Source: CAXRDE01 sp964229355 | GTDB lineage: Bacteria; Cyanobacteriota; Sericytochromatia; UBA7694 | DNA length: 64,000 bases | NCBI GenBank assembly: GCA_964229355.1 | Contig: CAXRDE010000003.1 | Span: 1 to 64,000, forward strand | Reading direction: 5' to 3' | Shown: positions 26,687 through 35,192 of the stretch, piece after piece | Layout: the number at the start of each line of letters is the position of its first letter | Position numbering within the stretch: the stretch's first letter is position 1 | Notes under the pieces: model-generated | Databases searched by the model: none | Told to the model about the DNA's origin: nothing | Seen by the model: the letters and a program-made list of their open reading frames with translations, nothing else | Program-made: the position numbers and the translations under genes

Positions 26687-26952
26687 AGAGAAAAAGCAGA
26701 AGTAATGACCTCTTGTAAGCCTTCTTCGATTTGATCTTTGGGCACATCGTTGCGAATGCAATAGCTTAAATGTTCTGAAACATAGGCTTCACCAAATTTT
26801 TTGGTGGCATTATTCACAGCTTTTACCAGGCGCAACACCTCTACACAATCTTGTTGCTCAAAATCAGTGCCCAGGATTTTTTTTATGGCTCCAATTTGGC
26901 CTTGAATGCGATTCAGACGGTGAATGAGTTTGGTGGTCGTGTCTTTTGACAT
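26683..26952 (-). CDS. CsoR/CstR-family metal- or persulfide-sensing repressor
   Basis: The 89-residue all-helical protein opens with the family motif RLNRIQGQI. Cys36, His61 and Cys65 occupy the copper-ligand positions of CsoR, and Glu81 is also kept, but residue 35 is Asp (DC), as in the persulfide sensor CstR, and not Tyr. The chemistry is thus undecided. No copper pump or chaperone gene is nearby, while the next 12 kb is full of sulfur genes with a shared operator, also present before this gene. I favour a reactive-sulfur sensor that represses the island and itself. Confidence 0.85.
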   Translation of the reverse strand: MSKDTTTKLIHRLNRIQGQIGAIKKILGTDFEQQDCVEVLRLVKAVNNATKKFGEAYVSEHLSYCIRNDVPKDQIEEGLQEVITSAFSL

Positions 26953-26983
26953 AAATCAGTATCCTTATTTCAATCGTTTTTTT

Positions 26984-26997
26984 ATCATACCCGATAT
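26984..26997 (-). promoter_or_regulatory. Operator and -10 of the CsoR/CstR-type repressor gene
   Basis: ATACCCGATAT (26987-26997) matches the shared 11-mer except at one C, and is bracketed by TTTAT/ATAAA arms. On the minus strand it overlaps a TATGAT -10 (26984-26989). This suggests autoregulation. Confidence 0.55.
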
Positions 26998-27091
26998 AAA
27001 CGAAGATTAAAACGCATTTACCCCAAAATACCTCAAATCCTGTTTACATAACTTGTTTCCTGTCTCTAATATTCTCTGATAATATAACCAT

Positions 27092-27895
27092 ATGGATATA
27101 CAACTCCGGCTTTGGGGATTTTTCAGCGTCGTCTGTATTCTGATGTTTTGGGAAAGCCATTACCCCCGTAAAACACAGCTATTACCTCGCATACAGCGCT
27201 GGCCAAATAATTTTACTCTGGGGTTTATCAACGCCCTATGTGTGCAAGCCACCCTAATGGGTATAGGGCTGCTTACGGCTCAATGGGCCCAGCTTCAAGG
27301 GTGGGGATTGCTGCAGCTTGTACATTGGCCCACAGGTATTGAAATGTTGTGTAGCCTGTTGGGGTTAGATCTGTTGATTTACATCCAGCATCGTTTGTTT
27401 CACGAGTGGCCCTGGCTGTGGCGTTGGCACCGTGTTCACCATACGGATCTGGCGCTAGATGTTAGCTCAGGTGTAAGATTTCATCCGATCGAGGCCTTGA
27501 TTTCACTCGGCCTTAAACAACTGGGCATTTTGGTCCTGGGTATCAGCCCGATGAACGTCCTCATTTTTGAACTGAGCCTCAGTCTCCTGGCTCTGTTTAA
27601 CCACAGCAATATATATATCCCTGAGCCCCTGGAAAACATCTTGCGAAAAGTGCTCATGACTCCCGATTTACACCGTATTCACCATTCGGTCATTCACGAA
27701 GAACAGCAGAAAAACTTTGGCTTTTCTGTGCCCTGGTGGGATCAGTGCTTTGGCTCTTTTCAAGCCAAAGCACAACTTCCTGCCGATCAGATTATACTGG
27801 GGGACGGCACCTTAGATACCCCGGCCCAAACCCAATCCCTCAAGGCTTTATTAAAAGACATTCCATTACGATCTCAAGAAAGGTTCCACCCATGA
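27092..27895 (+). CDS. Fatty acid hydroxylase / sterol desaturase superfamily membrane protein
   Basis: The 267-residue membrane protein carries the di-iron histidine clusters HRLFH, HRVHH and HRIHH in the expected order (about residues 107, 119 and 193). It should hydroxylate or desaturate a lipid or carotenoid, with the substrate unknown. GATAAT at 27078-27083 is 8 bases before the ATG and there is no Shine-Dalgarno, so the message may be leaderless. Its stop overlaps the rhodanese start by 4 bases (ATGA). Confidence 0.85.
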   Translation: MDIQLRLWGFFSVVCILMFWESHYPRKTQLLPRIQRWPNNFTLGFINALCVQATLMGIGLLTAQWAQLQGWGLLQLVHWPTGIEMLCSLLGLDLLIYIQHRLFHEWPWLWRWHRVHHTDLALDVSSGVRFHPIEALISLGLKQLGILVLGISPMNVLIFELSLSLLALFNHSNIYIPEPLENILRKVLMTPDLHRIHHSVIHEEQQKNFGFSVPWWDQCFGSFQAKAQLPADQIILGDGTLDTPAQTQSLKALLKDIPLRSQERFHP

Positions 27896-28314
27896 AATCC
27901 CGCTTTTATCTTTTACTCAGCGCCATTGTACTGAGCAGCTGTGCCAATGCCCAGTCTCCACAATCTGACGAGACGGTCACAACATCGCACAGTACTTCAC
28001 AGGCCACAAATATTGACGTCAACACCGCTCAGCAAACCCTGCAACAATCCCAGGTAAAACTCTTGGACGTACGTACCGCCGAAGAGTTTGCCCAGGGCCA
28101 TATTCCTGGCGCTCAGAACATCGATTTTCTGGGCAGCAATTTTGCTGAAGAAATCAAAAAATTAGATCCTCAGCAACATTATGTGGTGTATTGCGCCAGC
28201 GGCAATCGCAGCCAAAAAGCCACACAACAGATGAGCGATCTCGGCTTTACCCAGGTGCAAAACGTCCTGGGCGGTTTTCAGGCCTGGCAAAGCCAAAACC
28301 TCCCCGTCGAGTAA
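27892..28314 (+). CDS. Rhodanese-domain lipoprotein
   Basis: A lipoprotein signal (LSSC) is followed by a single rhodanese domain (about residues 40-140) with LLDVRTAEEFAQGHIPGA and the active-site loop CASGNR. It should carry sulfane sulfur as a cysteine persulfide in the periplasm. It is coupled to the hydroxylase gene upstream and ends at a strong terminator. A second, cytoplasmic rhodanese lies at 38930, and both belong to the sulfur island. Confidence 0.87.
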   Translation: MKSRFYLLLSAIVLSSCANAQSPQSDETVTTSHSTSQATNIDVNTAQQTLQQSQVKLLDVRTAEEFAQGHIPGAQNIDFLGSNFAEEIKKLDPQQHYVVYCASGNRSQKATQQMSDLGFTQVQNVLGGFQAWQSQNLPVE

Positions 28315-28423
28315 ATCATTCCCCCTGCAACACATTGCTGCATTGGCAAGGTCCTCGCCGGGCCTTACACTGAAAACAAGTGAACTCTGATTTCCTCAAA
28401 GCCACTTATAAATATTTAGCAGA

Positions 28424-28457
28424 CCGCGCAGAATATATCTGCGCGGCTTTTTCTTTT
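28424..28457 (+). terminator. Strong terminator after the rhodanese
   Basis: A perfect 9-bp stem CCGCGCAGA/TCTGCGCGG with a 5-base loop is followed by CTTTTTCTTTT. Confidence 0.9.
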
Positions 28458-28505
28458 GATAGGCGACGACAATAGCTATCATTTCAAAAAACAATTTCAT
28501 ATATG

Positions 28506-28529
28506 ATACGGGGTATATTATTATATAAT
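28506..28529 (+). promoter_or_regulatory. Operator and -10 of the peroxiredoxin gene
   Basis: ATACGGGGTAT (28506-28516), the complement of ATACCCCGTAT, ends 7 bases before a perfect TATAAT (28524-28529), so it lies in the spacer where a bound repressor would block RNA polymerase. This is one of six copies of the motif in the island. Confidence 0.62.
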
Positions 28530-28556
28530 TAAGAAAACAAAAGGAGCATGACACCC

Positions 28557-29222
28557 ATGCAAGATACACACGTTACAGAAACCCAAGCCTTCGGCTTGCC
28601 CCGTCTCAACGAGAAAGCCCCTGACTTTAAAGCCATGACCACCCACGGTGAACGCAGCCTGGCAGACTATAAAGGCAAATACCTGGTCTTGTTCTCCCAT
28701 CCTGCGGATTTTACCCCGGTTTGCACCACCGAGTTCATTGCCTTCGCCAAACGTCATCAAGACTTTCAAGCCCTGAATACCGAAGTGCTGGGGCTGAGCA
28801 TCGACAGTATTTTTTCTCACCTGGCCTGGGTAAATACCATCAAAGAAAAATTCGGTGTGGAAATCCCGTTCCCCATTATTGATGATCTGAGCATGAAAGT
28901 GGCACACGCCTATGGCATGATTCATCCCGGAGCCTCTGACACCTCGGCAGTGCGCGCTGTCTTTGTGATTGATGACCAAAGCATTTTACGGGCCATGATC
29001 TATTATCCGCTCAGTAACGGCCGCTCCATTGACGAAATTTTACGCCTGGTAGAAGCCTTACAAACCTCAGACAAGCACAAAATTGCAACCCCCGAAGCCT
29101 GGAAAAAAGGCGATAAAGTGATTGTGCCTCCGCCCAAAACTGCCGCTGACCTCGAAGCGCGCCTGCAAGCGGACTACGAATGTACCGACTGGTTCTTCTG
29201 CAAAAAGAGTTTGGAAGACTAA
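28557..29222 (+). CDS. 1-Cys (Prx6-type) peroxiredoxin
   Basis: The peroxidatic Cys56 is in HPADFTPVCTTE, and the length of 221 residues with a C-terminal extension (DYECTDWFFCKK) matches the Prx6/archaeal type. It should reduce peroxides and perhaps persulfides. AAGGAG at 28541-28546 is one base from an ATG at 28548 and 10 from the ATG at 28557, so I use the latter. The shared island operator lies in its promoter, which points to a role in sulfur stress. Confidence 0.9.
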   Translation: MQDTHVTETQAFGLPRLNEKAPDFKAMTTHGERSLADYKGKYLVLFSHPADFTPVCTTEFIAFAKRHQDFQALNTEVLGLSIDSIFSHLAWVNTIKEKFGVEIPFPIIDDLSMKVAHAYGMIHPGASDTSAVRAVFVIDDQSILRAMIYYPLSNGRSIDEILRLVEALQTSDKHKIATPEAWKKGDKVIVPPPKTAADLEARLQADYECTDWFFCKKSLED

Positions 29223-29252
29223 ACCACACGTCCCTGCATCCTTATTACTGGC

Positions 29253-29286
29253 CCCCGAGATATCACTTGTCTCGGGGATTTTTTAA
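29253..29286 (+). terminator. Terminator after peroxiredoxin
   Basis: The stem CCCCGAGA/TCTCGGGG with a 9-base loop is followed by a run of six T. Confidence 0.88.
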
Positions 29287-29317
29287 GTCAATGCTACACT
29301 GTTCACGAGGTCCTTTT

Positions 29318-30070
29318 ATGAAAAAACCCTTACTTTTCAGCTTATTTTTTACGCTTGTGCTTATGTTCCCGCCCAGAGCACTGTCCAAAACAATCCTTCA
29401 TGTATATGGTCCCGGCGGACCAGCCCCTGCCATCAAAAGCGCGGCAACAGCGTATATGAAAGCGCATCCTGACGTGCAAATTCAGGTACACGCCGGCCCC
29501 ACCAGCCAATGGCTCCCCGAAGCCCAACAACAGGCCGACCTTATTTTTTCAGGCGCTGAGTATATGATGACGCAGTTCGCCCAACAATTACCGCAGGTTT
29601 TGCCGGAGAGCATTTACCCCTTATACTTACGCCCCTCGACCCTTTTGGTTCGTCCCGGAAACCCCAAAAAGATTCAGGGATTTCAAGATCTCTTGAAGCG
29701 CAAACTCCAGGTGCTGGTGGTGGACGGTGCGGGGCAAATCGGCCTCTGGGAGGACATGGCAGCCAAACCCGGTGACATTGAGGCCCTACGCCATCTGCGG
29801 GGTAATCTTGTTTTCAGCGCCGCCAACAGCGGTGTCGCCAAACAATACTGGATCGATCACCCTGAAGTGGATGCCTGGATTATTTGGAATCACTGGCAGG
29901 TGGCTAACCCCAATCTGGCAGAGCAAGTAGAAGTGGAGCCCCAATACCGCATTTACCGCAGTTGTGGCATTGCGCTGACCCAACAGGGTCAACACACGGC
30001 CAAAGGCTTTTATGATTACTTAAAAAGCCCCGAGGCAAAACACCACTTCAATCAATTTGGCTGGTTTTAA
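29318..30070 (+). CDS. AcfC/ModA-like periplasmic substrate-binding protein
   Basis: A signal peptide (MKKPLLF, cleavage near ALSK) precedes a type II binding fold like AcfC and molybdate/sulfate binders: VYGPGGPAPAIK, then ADLIFSGAEYMM and DGAGQIGLWED. No permease is adjacent, so it may work with a distant transporter or as a sensor. Sulfate, thiosulfate or an organic anion are possible ligands. GAGG lies 7 bases before the ATG at 29318, and longer in-frame starts lack a ribosome site. The 3' end overlaps nfi by 4 bases. Confidence 0.78.
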   Translation: MKKPLLFSLFFTLVLMFPPRALSKTILHVYGPGGPAPAIKSAATAYMKAHPDVQIQVHAGPTSQWLPEAQQQADLIFSGAEYMMTQFAQQLPQVLPESIYPLYLRPSTLLVRPGNPKKIQGFQDLLKRKLQVLVVDGAGQIGLWEDMAAKPGDIEALRHLRGNLVFSAANSGVAKQYWIDHPEVDAWIIWNHWQVANPNLAEQVEVEPQYRIYRSCGIALTQQGQHTAKGFYDYLKSPEAKHHFNQFGWF

Positions 30071-30753
30071 CCCCCTCGCTGGGCCTTTACTTCCTTCATC
30101 AGTTCCCCTACACGGCGATCCGCCTGCCGTGTGGTCTCAGGCAAGCGCCATTTGGGGGCTAATTTGAGGACCCAGTCACAGGCCTCATCCTGGGTAATCA
30201 GGTGCCCCGGCGAAACATACACCGGTTTCACGCCTGTACGTGTACGCAGCGTATAGCCGACCTGCTCACCCCGGTGCAGAATCGCTGCGCGGTCTCCCCG
30301 CTCTGGACCGGGCATGGGACAGCGAATCAAGGGCGACTTGGCACAACCAATGCTCGGAATTTGTGTCCACAACCCCAGGTGACTGGCAACCCCAAGACGC
30401 CGGGGGTGAGCAATACCCTGCCCGTCACACACGATAAGATCTGGCTGGGTTTTGAGCTGTTTCAATGCTTCTAGCAGGGCTGGCACTTCACGAAAAGACA
30501 AAAAACCCGGGACATAAGGAATGGCCGTCTGTCCCACCCAGGTGGCTTCCTCAAGCACATTCAGACTTTCCGCATCTAAGACCATCACGCCCGCCACCAG
30601 TAAATCGCTATCCTGGGCATAAGACACATCGACGCCCGCCACGCGGCGTATGGGCCTCTGCAAGGGCTGAAAAATCAGCTGTTGTGCCAAATGGCGCTGT
30701 AAGGGAGCTGCCTGCGTTAAATCGACGTCCCATGCGTGCAATCCTGTTTTCAT
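30067..30753 (-). CDS. nfi: Endonuclease V
   Basis: The 228-residue protein carries the endonuclease V signatures VAGVDVSYA (first metal Asp), YVPGFLSFRE and DGQGIAHPRRLGVASHLG. The enzyme nicks DNA near deaminated bases such as hypoxanthine. Its ATG overlaps the stop of the upstream serine hydrolase gene (ATGA), so the two are cotranscribed without an obvious functional link. The length is normal. Confidence 0.93.
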   Translation of the reverse strand: MKTGLHAWDVDLTQAAPLQRHLAQQLIFQPLQRPIRRVAGVDVSYAQDSDLLVAGVMVLDAESLNVLEEATWVGQTAIPYVPGFLSFREVPALLEALKQLKTQPDLIVCDGQGIAHPRRLGVASHLGLWTQIPSIGCAKSPLIRCPMPGPERGDRAAILHRGEQVGYTLRTRTGVKPVYVSPGHLITQDEACDWVLKLAPKWRLPETTRQADRRVGELMKEVKAQRGG

Positions 30754-31754
30754 AAAATAACCTCCGCAAAAGCCTGATAAATTTCTCGCGCCGTCAGCAA
30801 GGATTCAATACGCCAGTTGAGGCTGTGCCCCAAACTCACCACCACCATATCTTGCGACGGAAACACGTACACAAAATTCCCCGTCATTCCCGTGGCCATA
30901 AACAAGTCTTCGGGAGCCCCTGGAATAAGCGGACCGGAACCTTCCATTACCGGGCGAATCCAATGTTCCACCGGCGCATTGAGCCACCACAGGTAGCCAT
31001 GCGCGCCATTGGCTGAGGGGTAACTGGCCTGAGTTGCTGCAGCCACGTAAGCTGGATCGATCAGGGTTTTGCCCTGCCATTGCCCCTGATTCAAAAACAA
31101 TTGCCCCAGCCGTGCCGCGTCGTGTCCCGTGGTGCGAATCCCATAGCCCACGCGAACGTGTGGTCCCGACAAAATATCCCATTGGGTATTTTTCAAGCCC
31201 AGCGGTTCAAATAAATGTTGCTGTGCGTAATCCACAATATTCAGCGTGGGATCCTGCCGTTTTACAGCAGCATCCAAAACCAGGGACAGGGTATTGACCA
31301 CTCCGCCACTATCGTAACGAAAGGCCTGCCCGGGCACGGGTCCTTCAGAGACCTGGCCCAAAAGATGCCGCACTTCGGTTTGGGTATGCATCGTGGGCGT
31401 GAGGGGCACCCCCAAATCCACAAGCCGCTCGTCTAAGCTTAAAAGTCCTTCAGTCACAGCCACGCCCACCAATGCAGACACAAAAGATTTCGTTAAAGAA
31501 AAGGCATAGACTGGGGTATGAGCATTCCCGTGATAATAGTGCTCATACACCAAATGCCCCCCTTTAATGACCACAAAACACTGGCGCCAGCTTACTCGAC
31601 CCACGCGCTCAGCCGCGCGCTCCAGAGCTTCCTGCTGTAATCCCTGCTGTTCAGGTGCCTGCCTGGGCCAGGTCTGTAAGCCCCTGGCATCCACAGAGAG
31701 GGCTATTGATGAAAGAAGCCACCCCAGAAGCGCGCTTGCAGCAAGCTTTATCAC
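30750..31754 (-). CDS. Secreted serine hydrolase (beta-lactamase class C-like)
   Basis: The GTG at 31754 has GGGAGGA six bases upstream and gives a compact signal peptide (IKLAASALLGW, cleavage near VDA), which I prefer to an ATG at 31778. The domain has the SxxK nucleophile in SLTKSFVS, the YDSGG second motif in place of YxN, and a GHS-like third motif near the C-terminus. Such proteins are esterases, DD-peptidases or amidases; a true beta-lactamase cannot be claimed. It heads a two-gene unit with nfi. Confidence 0.82.
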   Translation of the reverse strand: MIKLAASALLGWLLSSIALSVDARGLQTWPRQAPEQQGLQQEALERAAERVGRVSWRQCFVVIKGGHLVYEHYYHGNAHTPVYAFSLTKSFVSALVGVAVTEGLLSLDERLVDLGVPLTPTMHTQTEVRHLLGQVSEGPVPGQAFRYDSGGVVNTLSLVLDAAVKRQDPTLNIVDYAQQHLFEPLGLKNTQWDILSGPHVRVGYGIRTTGHDAARLGQLFLNQGQWQGKTLIDPAYVAAATQASYPSANGAHGYLWWLNAPVEHWIRPVMEGSGPLIPGAPEDLFMATGMTGNFVYVFPSQDMVVVSLGHSLNWRIESLLTAREIYQAFAEVIL

Positions 31755-31831
31755 AGAAATTCCTCCCTCATAGGACATCGCACCTTGTTTTACTTTTCTA
31801 CAAAAAACCCAATAGATAGTAGCAGTATAAG

Positions 31832-31862
31832 CCAAAACAAAAGCGAGGACTTACGCCCTCGC
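31832..31862 (-). terminator. Terminator after the persulfide-type metallo-hydrolase
   Basis: On the minus strand the stem GCGAGG/CCTCGC with an 8-base loop is followed by TTTTGTTTT. Confidence 0.7.
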
Positions 31863-31901
31863 CAGGGAAACTGCTAAACGTAAAACGCTAACTTAAAAAA
31901 A

Positions 31902-32759
31902 CTATTTACTCCGCACGGGTATCTTCAGATAAGACAAGCCATTGTCTTCGGCTTTGGGAAGGTTCCCGGCGTTAATGTTGACCTGTACCGACGGCAAGAG
32001 TAGCTTAGGAGCTGCAAGGCCTTTATCGCGCTCCGTACGAAAGCGCACAAATTCCTCACGGGAGGTGTCTTCACGCAGATATTTGTTTTGCTTTTTTGAA
32101 ACCCCAATCGTGGTTTCATAACGCAACTCACGACCCTCAGGCTGGTAATCGTGCCCCACAAAGACACGGGTTTCATCAGGCAGGTAATATAGCTTGTTGT
32201 GAATGGAGGTATAAGAATCCTCAACACTCCCACCGGGAAAGTCGCAGCGGCCGGTACCGTAATCCTCAATAAACAAGGCATCACCCGTAAAAACGGCATC
32301 CTCAATCAGATACGAAACACAGGCGGGAGTATGCCCTGGTGTATTGATTGCCTTAAATGCCAGACTTCCGGCTTGAAGAACTTCCTGGTCCTTAAGCAAC
32401 ACATCAAACTGCGAGCCATCGGTGGTAAGATCTTCCCAATTGAATAGTTTTTTAAAAACATTTTGGACCTCAGTGATGTTTTCACCAATAGCCACTTTCA
32501 CATCAGGAAAGTCGTTTTTAAAGTACTGAGAGCTGCTTAAATGGTCTGCATGCGCGTGGGTTTCAAGGACATAGTGCAAGGTTAAGTTTTCTGAACGAAT
32601 AAAACGAACCACCTCTTGATAGCTTTCGAGCGAAATTTGTGATGCACCGGGTTCATAATCCAGGACAGGGTCAATCACTACCGCATCACGGGTCGCTTCA
32701 TCGTAGACCACATAGGTCAAGGTATAAGTGGCTTCGTCGTAAAAGGCTTTGATCTGCAT
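31902..32759 (-). CDS. Blh-type metallo-beta-lactamase-fold persulfide dioxygenase
   Basis: The 285-residue protein has the metal site THAHADH (67-73), PGHTP, TGDALF with the GTGRCDFPGG loop, and VGHDYQP, as in the Blh/ETHE1-related enzymes that oxidise glutathione or low-molecular persulfides to sulfite. The extra C-terminal third matches the Blh type, not ETHE1. Its promoter contains the island operator between -35 and -10. It is a single-gene unit with its own terminator. Confidence 0.87.
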   Translation of the reverse strand: MQIKAFYDEATYTLTYVVYDEATRDAVVIDPVLDYEPGASQISLESYQEVVRFIRSENLTLHYVLETHAHADHLSSSQYFKNDFPDVKVAIGENITEVQNVFKKLFNWEDLTTDGSQFDVLLKDQEVLQAGSLAFKAINTPGHTPACVSYLIEDAVFTGDALFIEDYGTGRCDFPGGSVEDSYTSIHNKLYYLPDETRVFVGHDYQPEGRELRYETTIGVSKKQNKYLREDTSREEFVRFRTERDKGLAAPKLLLPSVQVNINAGNLPKAEDNGLSYLKIPVRSK

Positions 32760-32787
32760 GGGGTTATTTCCTCACTTTGTTTTGTTG

Positions 32788-32816
32788 ATCATACAATACC
32801 ATAGGGGATATATTAA
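32788..32816 (-). promoter_or_regulatory. Promoter with operator for the Blh-type gene
   Basis: On the minus strand TTAATA (32811-32816) and TATGAT (32788-32793) are exactly 17 bases apart. The motif ATATCCCCTAT (complement of 32801-32811) fills the spacer. This is the clearest repressor-in-spacer layout in the island. Confidence 0.65.
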
Positions 32817-32850
32817 TTAACATTGATATAAATCAATTGCGGGATTGTTC

Positions 32851-33441
32851 TTACTCTAAAACCACAGGAATTTCCACAGAGATCGCTCCCCGCAATGCGC
32901 CTATTTCATAACCAAACGCTTTATCTTGGGGATAGTGTTTTTGAATGGCCTGTTTCACCTCGGCAGCCACGGCTTGACCGTGGCACTGTAGGCAGGCTTG
33001 CTGGGTACGAATGGCCTTCACATAACGAAACACTGGCTTATCGCCCTGCATTTCAAGGGCATAATGTTCTTCTGGAGCCTGAGGAGCGCTCAATTGCTCA
33101 GGCCATTGTTGCAAAGCCTGCGTCTCAAAGGCGTCCGGTGTTGCCTGAGGGTTTCGGTTTTTTGTGCTGACACGGCGAATTTTAAGCTGATGGTCCTGAG
33201 AGCTCTGACGTGCCAAAGCAGGTGCAATCACTGAACACGTGGTGACGGCAGCAGCAACACCGTCCTGCTTGATCGCACTTTTGAGCTGTTTTTGTAGCCC
33301 ACTCATCAAGGCTGAAGAAGCCTCGCGTGCACGGACCAAAAGCGCTTGCTGCTCGACATCAGACAATTGAGGTTCGGTTTGGGCCTGGCATGCGACCGTA
33401 GCAAAGGAAATGACGGCCAAAGTTAAAAAAAATTTCTTCAT
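32851..33441 (-). CDS. DUF3365 (Tll0287-like) c-type haem lipoprotein
   Basis: A lipoprotein signal (ATVAC, Cys18) precedes a PAS-like DUF3365 domain with its typical KIRRVSTKNRNPQATPDAFE and one c-type haem motif CLQCH (150-154). Such proteins are known from Cyanobacteria (Tll0287) and sensor kinases, and are thought to act in redox sensing or electron transfer. The ATG at 33441 is favoured because it leads straight into the signal; an ATG at 33453 is in frame. It is divergent from the tsdA operon and shares its operator. Confidence 0.83.
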   Translation of the reverse strand: MKKFFLTLAVISFATVACQAQTEPQLSDVEQQALLVRAREASSALMSGLQKQLKSAIKQDGVAAAVTTCSVIAPALARQSSQDHQLKIRRVSTKNRNPQATPDAFETQALQQWPEQLSAPQAPEEHYALEMQGDKPVFRYVKAIRTQQACLQCHGQAVAAEVKQAIQKHYPQDKAFGYEIGALRGAISVEIPVVLE

Positions 33442-33456
33442 GAGTTTTACCATTTT

Positions 33457-33473
33457 ACTATAGGGTGTATGAT
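33457..33473. promoter_or_regulatory. Shared operator between DUF3365 and the DUF2490-tsdA operon
   Basis: ATAGGGTGTAT (33460-33470, complement ATACACCCTAT) overlaps a minus-strand TATAGT (33457-33462) and a plus-strand TATGAT (33468-33473). One bound repressor could silence both divergent promoters. Confidence 0.55.
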
Positions 33474-33506
33474 ATATGGTAACATACGTTTTAAAGGGAC
33501 TCACTC

Positions 33507-34196
33507 ATGCGCTTAAACACCATCCTCATTCTCATTGGTCTTTTGGGAGGGCTTCTTTTACCGAGCCGGGCTAACGCCGACATCGAATACTGGCAAGGCT
33601 TCACCACGCTTATGCCCTTACAAGAAGAAGCCTGGGGCAAATTATCGTTTCAATCCTTTACTGTGGCCCAGATGGCTCCCCGCTTTGACGGGATTGGTAT
33701 TTTACGCTTTAGCAATGGCCCCGTGTGGCGTCCTACACCCTTTTTTCAATTGGGCGCTTATGCAGACCTCATCTATATTGAGGCACCCGCCGGGCATCCC
33801 ACCCAGGAGTATCGCTTGAATCTTGAGCCCCTGTTTCTTGGAAACGTCGGCGAACACCTGCGCTGGATTAATCGCAGCCGCGTCGAGTATCGTATGTTTC
33901 CGGATCGCAACAGTTGGCGTTTACGCAATAAACTACGCTTTGATCTCATACACACCGAGCTGCCTTTTGTTCCCTTTATCGACAACGAGGTTTTTGTGTC
34001 ACCTTTCGACAAGGGCTTTGATCAAAACCGCAGTCGCATCGGTGCCCAATGGCAACTCCCCGGCTCAGGTCAGTCTCTGGAGTTGGCCTACCAATGGCGC
34101 TGGCGTAAAAATGCGAGTGAAGTATGGGATAGTGATCATATTCTGATGTTGTTTTATTTTTTTAATCCCCCCTTTCAGGAGGCTTCAGGACGATGA
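33507..34196 (+). CDS. DUF2490 outer-membrane beta-barrel protein
   Basis: A signal peptide (cleavage near ANA-DI) is followed by about 205 residues of alternating aromatic strands. The family features are IEYWQGF, GPVWRPTPFFQLG, LEPLF, RSRVEYR and RNKLRF. DUF2490 proteins are predicted outer-membrane barrels of unknown cargo. AAAGGG lies about 9 bases upstream. Its stop overlaps the tsdA start (ATGA), so barrel and cytochrome are made together; it may pass thiosulfate or tetrathionate (inference). Confidence 0.82.
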   Translation: MRLNTILILIGLLGGLLLPSRANADIEYWQGFTTLMPLQEEAWGKLSFQSFTVAQMAPRFDGIGILRFSNGPVWRPTPFFQLGAYADLIYIEAPAGHPTQEYRLNLEPLFLGNVGEHLRWINRSRVEYRMFPDRNSWRLRNKLRFDLIHTELPFVPFIDNEVFVSPFDKGFDQNRSRIGAQWQLPGSGQSLELAYQWRWRKNASEVWDSDHILMLFYFFNPPFQEASGR

Positions 34197-35173
34197 AAAA
34201 GATACATAAATTTGGGGTCACAATGGCTGTCGTAGGTGCCAGCTTTATGGCGGGAAGCTGTGCTCCCAAACAGGAAAAAGGCGCTGCCACATCATCTCAA
34301 AAAAGCATACCCGCCGTCGGTAAAAAAACCTGGCAACTGCCAGCAACGTTACCTGAAGGAGAACAAGGCGAGCGCATCAAATATGGCGAACAGTTGATTA
34401 CAGACACCGCCCAATACCTTGGACCTGAAGCGACAACGCCCGAACTGCGCGTGGCGGGAAATCACCTCAGCTGTAAAAACTGCCACCTCCAGGCCGGTAA
34501 ACAGGCCAATGCCATTGGCTTTGTAGGCGTCAGTCAACGTTACCCCAAATATCGGGGCCGTGAAGATCGGGTCACCAGCCTGGCCGAGCGGGTCAACGGG
34601 TGCTTTCAACGCAGCCTTAACGGCAAGCCACTGCCTGAAGACGGGGCTGAAATGCAGGCTATTTTGGCGTATATGCAATGGCTGAGTGAAGGCATTAGCC
34701 CCGAGGTGGAAGGACAGGGTACACCTAAACTTGCTTTTCTGGAACGCGCAGCTGATCCCAAAGCCGGACAGCTGATCTATACCCAACAATGTTCTGTTTG
34801 CCATGGCGCAGAAGGTGCGGGCGTCTTAAAGCGCCCCAATAAACCCGCATCGGGCTATACTTTTCCACCGCTGTGGGGCCCCGATAGCTATAACGATGGC
34901 GCAGGCATGCATCGGGTCCATACCGCTGCTCAGTTTATTCACGCCAATATGCCTCTGGGTAACGCCAAATTATCGGTTGAAGAAGCCTATGATGTGTCAG
35001 CGTTCATTAACAGTCAGCCACGTCCTCACAAAGTAGGCCGTGAAAAAGACTACCCCAACTTAAGTAAAAAACCTGTGGACACCCCTTATGGTCCCTATGC
35101 AGACACATTCTCTGAAACCCGGCACAAATATGGTCCCTTTGGAGACATCAAAAAGCAGCGAGACCACTCTTAA
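34193..35173 (+). CDS. tsdA: Di-haem thiosulfate dehydrogenase TsdA
   Basis: This exported di-haem cytochrome c has haem motifs CKNCH (94-98) and CSVCH (200-204). A conserved ERVNGC places Cys137 as the unusual axial ligand of haem 1, and HANMPLG gives Met253 as likely ligand of haem 2. FPPLWGPDSYNDGAGM is the TsdA signature. The enzyme couples two thiosulfates to tetrathionate (or the reverse) in the periplasm. The signal ends in a weak lipobox (AGSC). It is translationally coupled to the DUF2490 barrel. Confidence 0.85.
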   Translation: MKKIHKFGVTMAVVGASFMAGSCAPKQEKGAATSSQKSIPAVGKKTWQLPATLPEGEQGERIKYGEQLITDTAQYLGPEATTPELRVAGNHLSCKNCHLQAGKQANAIGFVGVSQRYPKYRGREDRVTSLAERVNGCFQRSLNGKPLPEDGAEMQAILAYMQWLSEGISPEVEGQGTPKLAFLERAADPKAGQLIYTQQCSVCHGAEGAGVLKRPNKPASGYTFPPLWGPDSYNDGAGMHRVHTAAQFIHANMPLGNAKLSVEEAYDVSAFINSQPRPHKVGREKDYPNLSKKPVDTPYGPYADTFSETRHKYGPFGDIKKQRDHS

Positions 35174-35192
35174 TTTTGCCTTTAACCCCTTT

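Noticed and set aside
28521..28979. 152-codon minus-strand ORF opposite the peroxiredoxin gene.
   Set aside because: Shadow of a well-recognised gene, without ribosome site or promoter.
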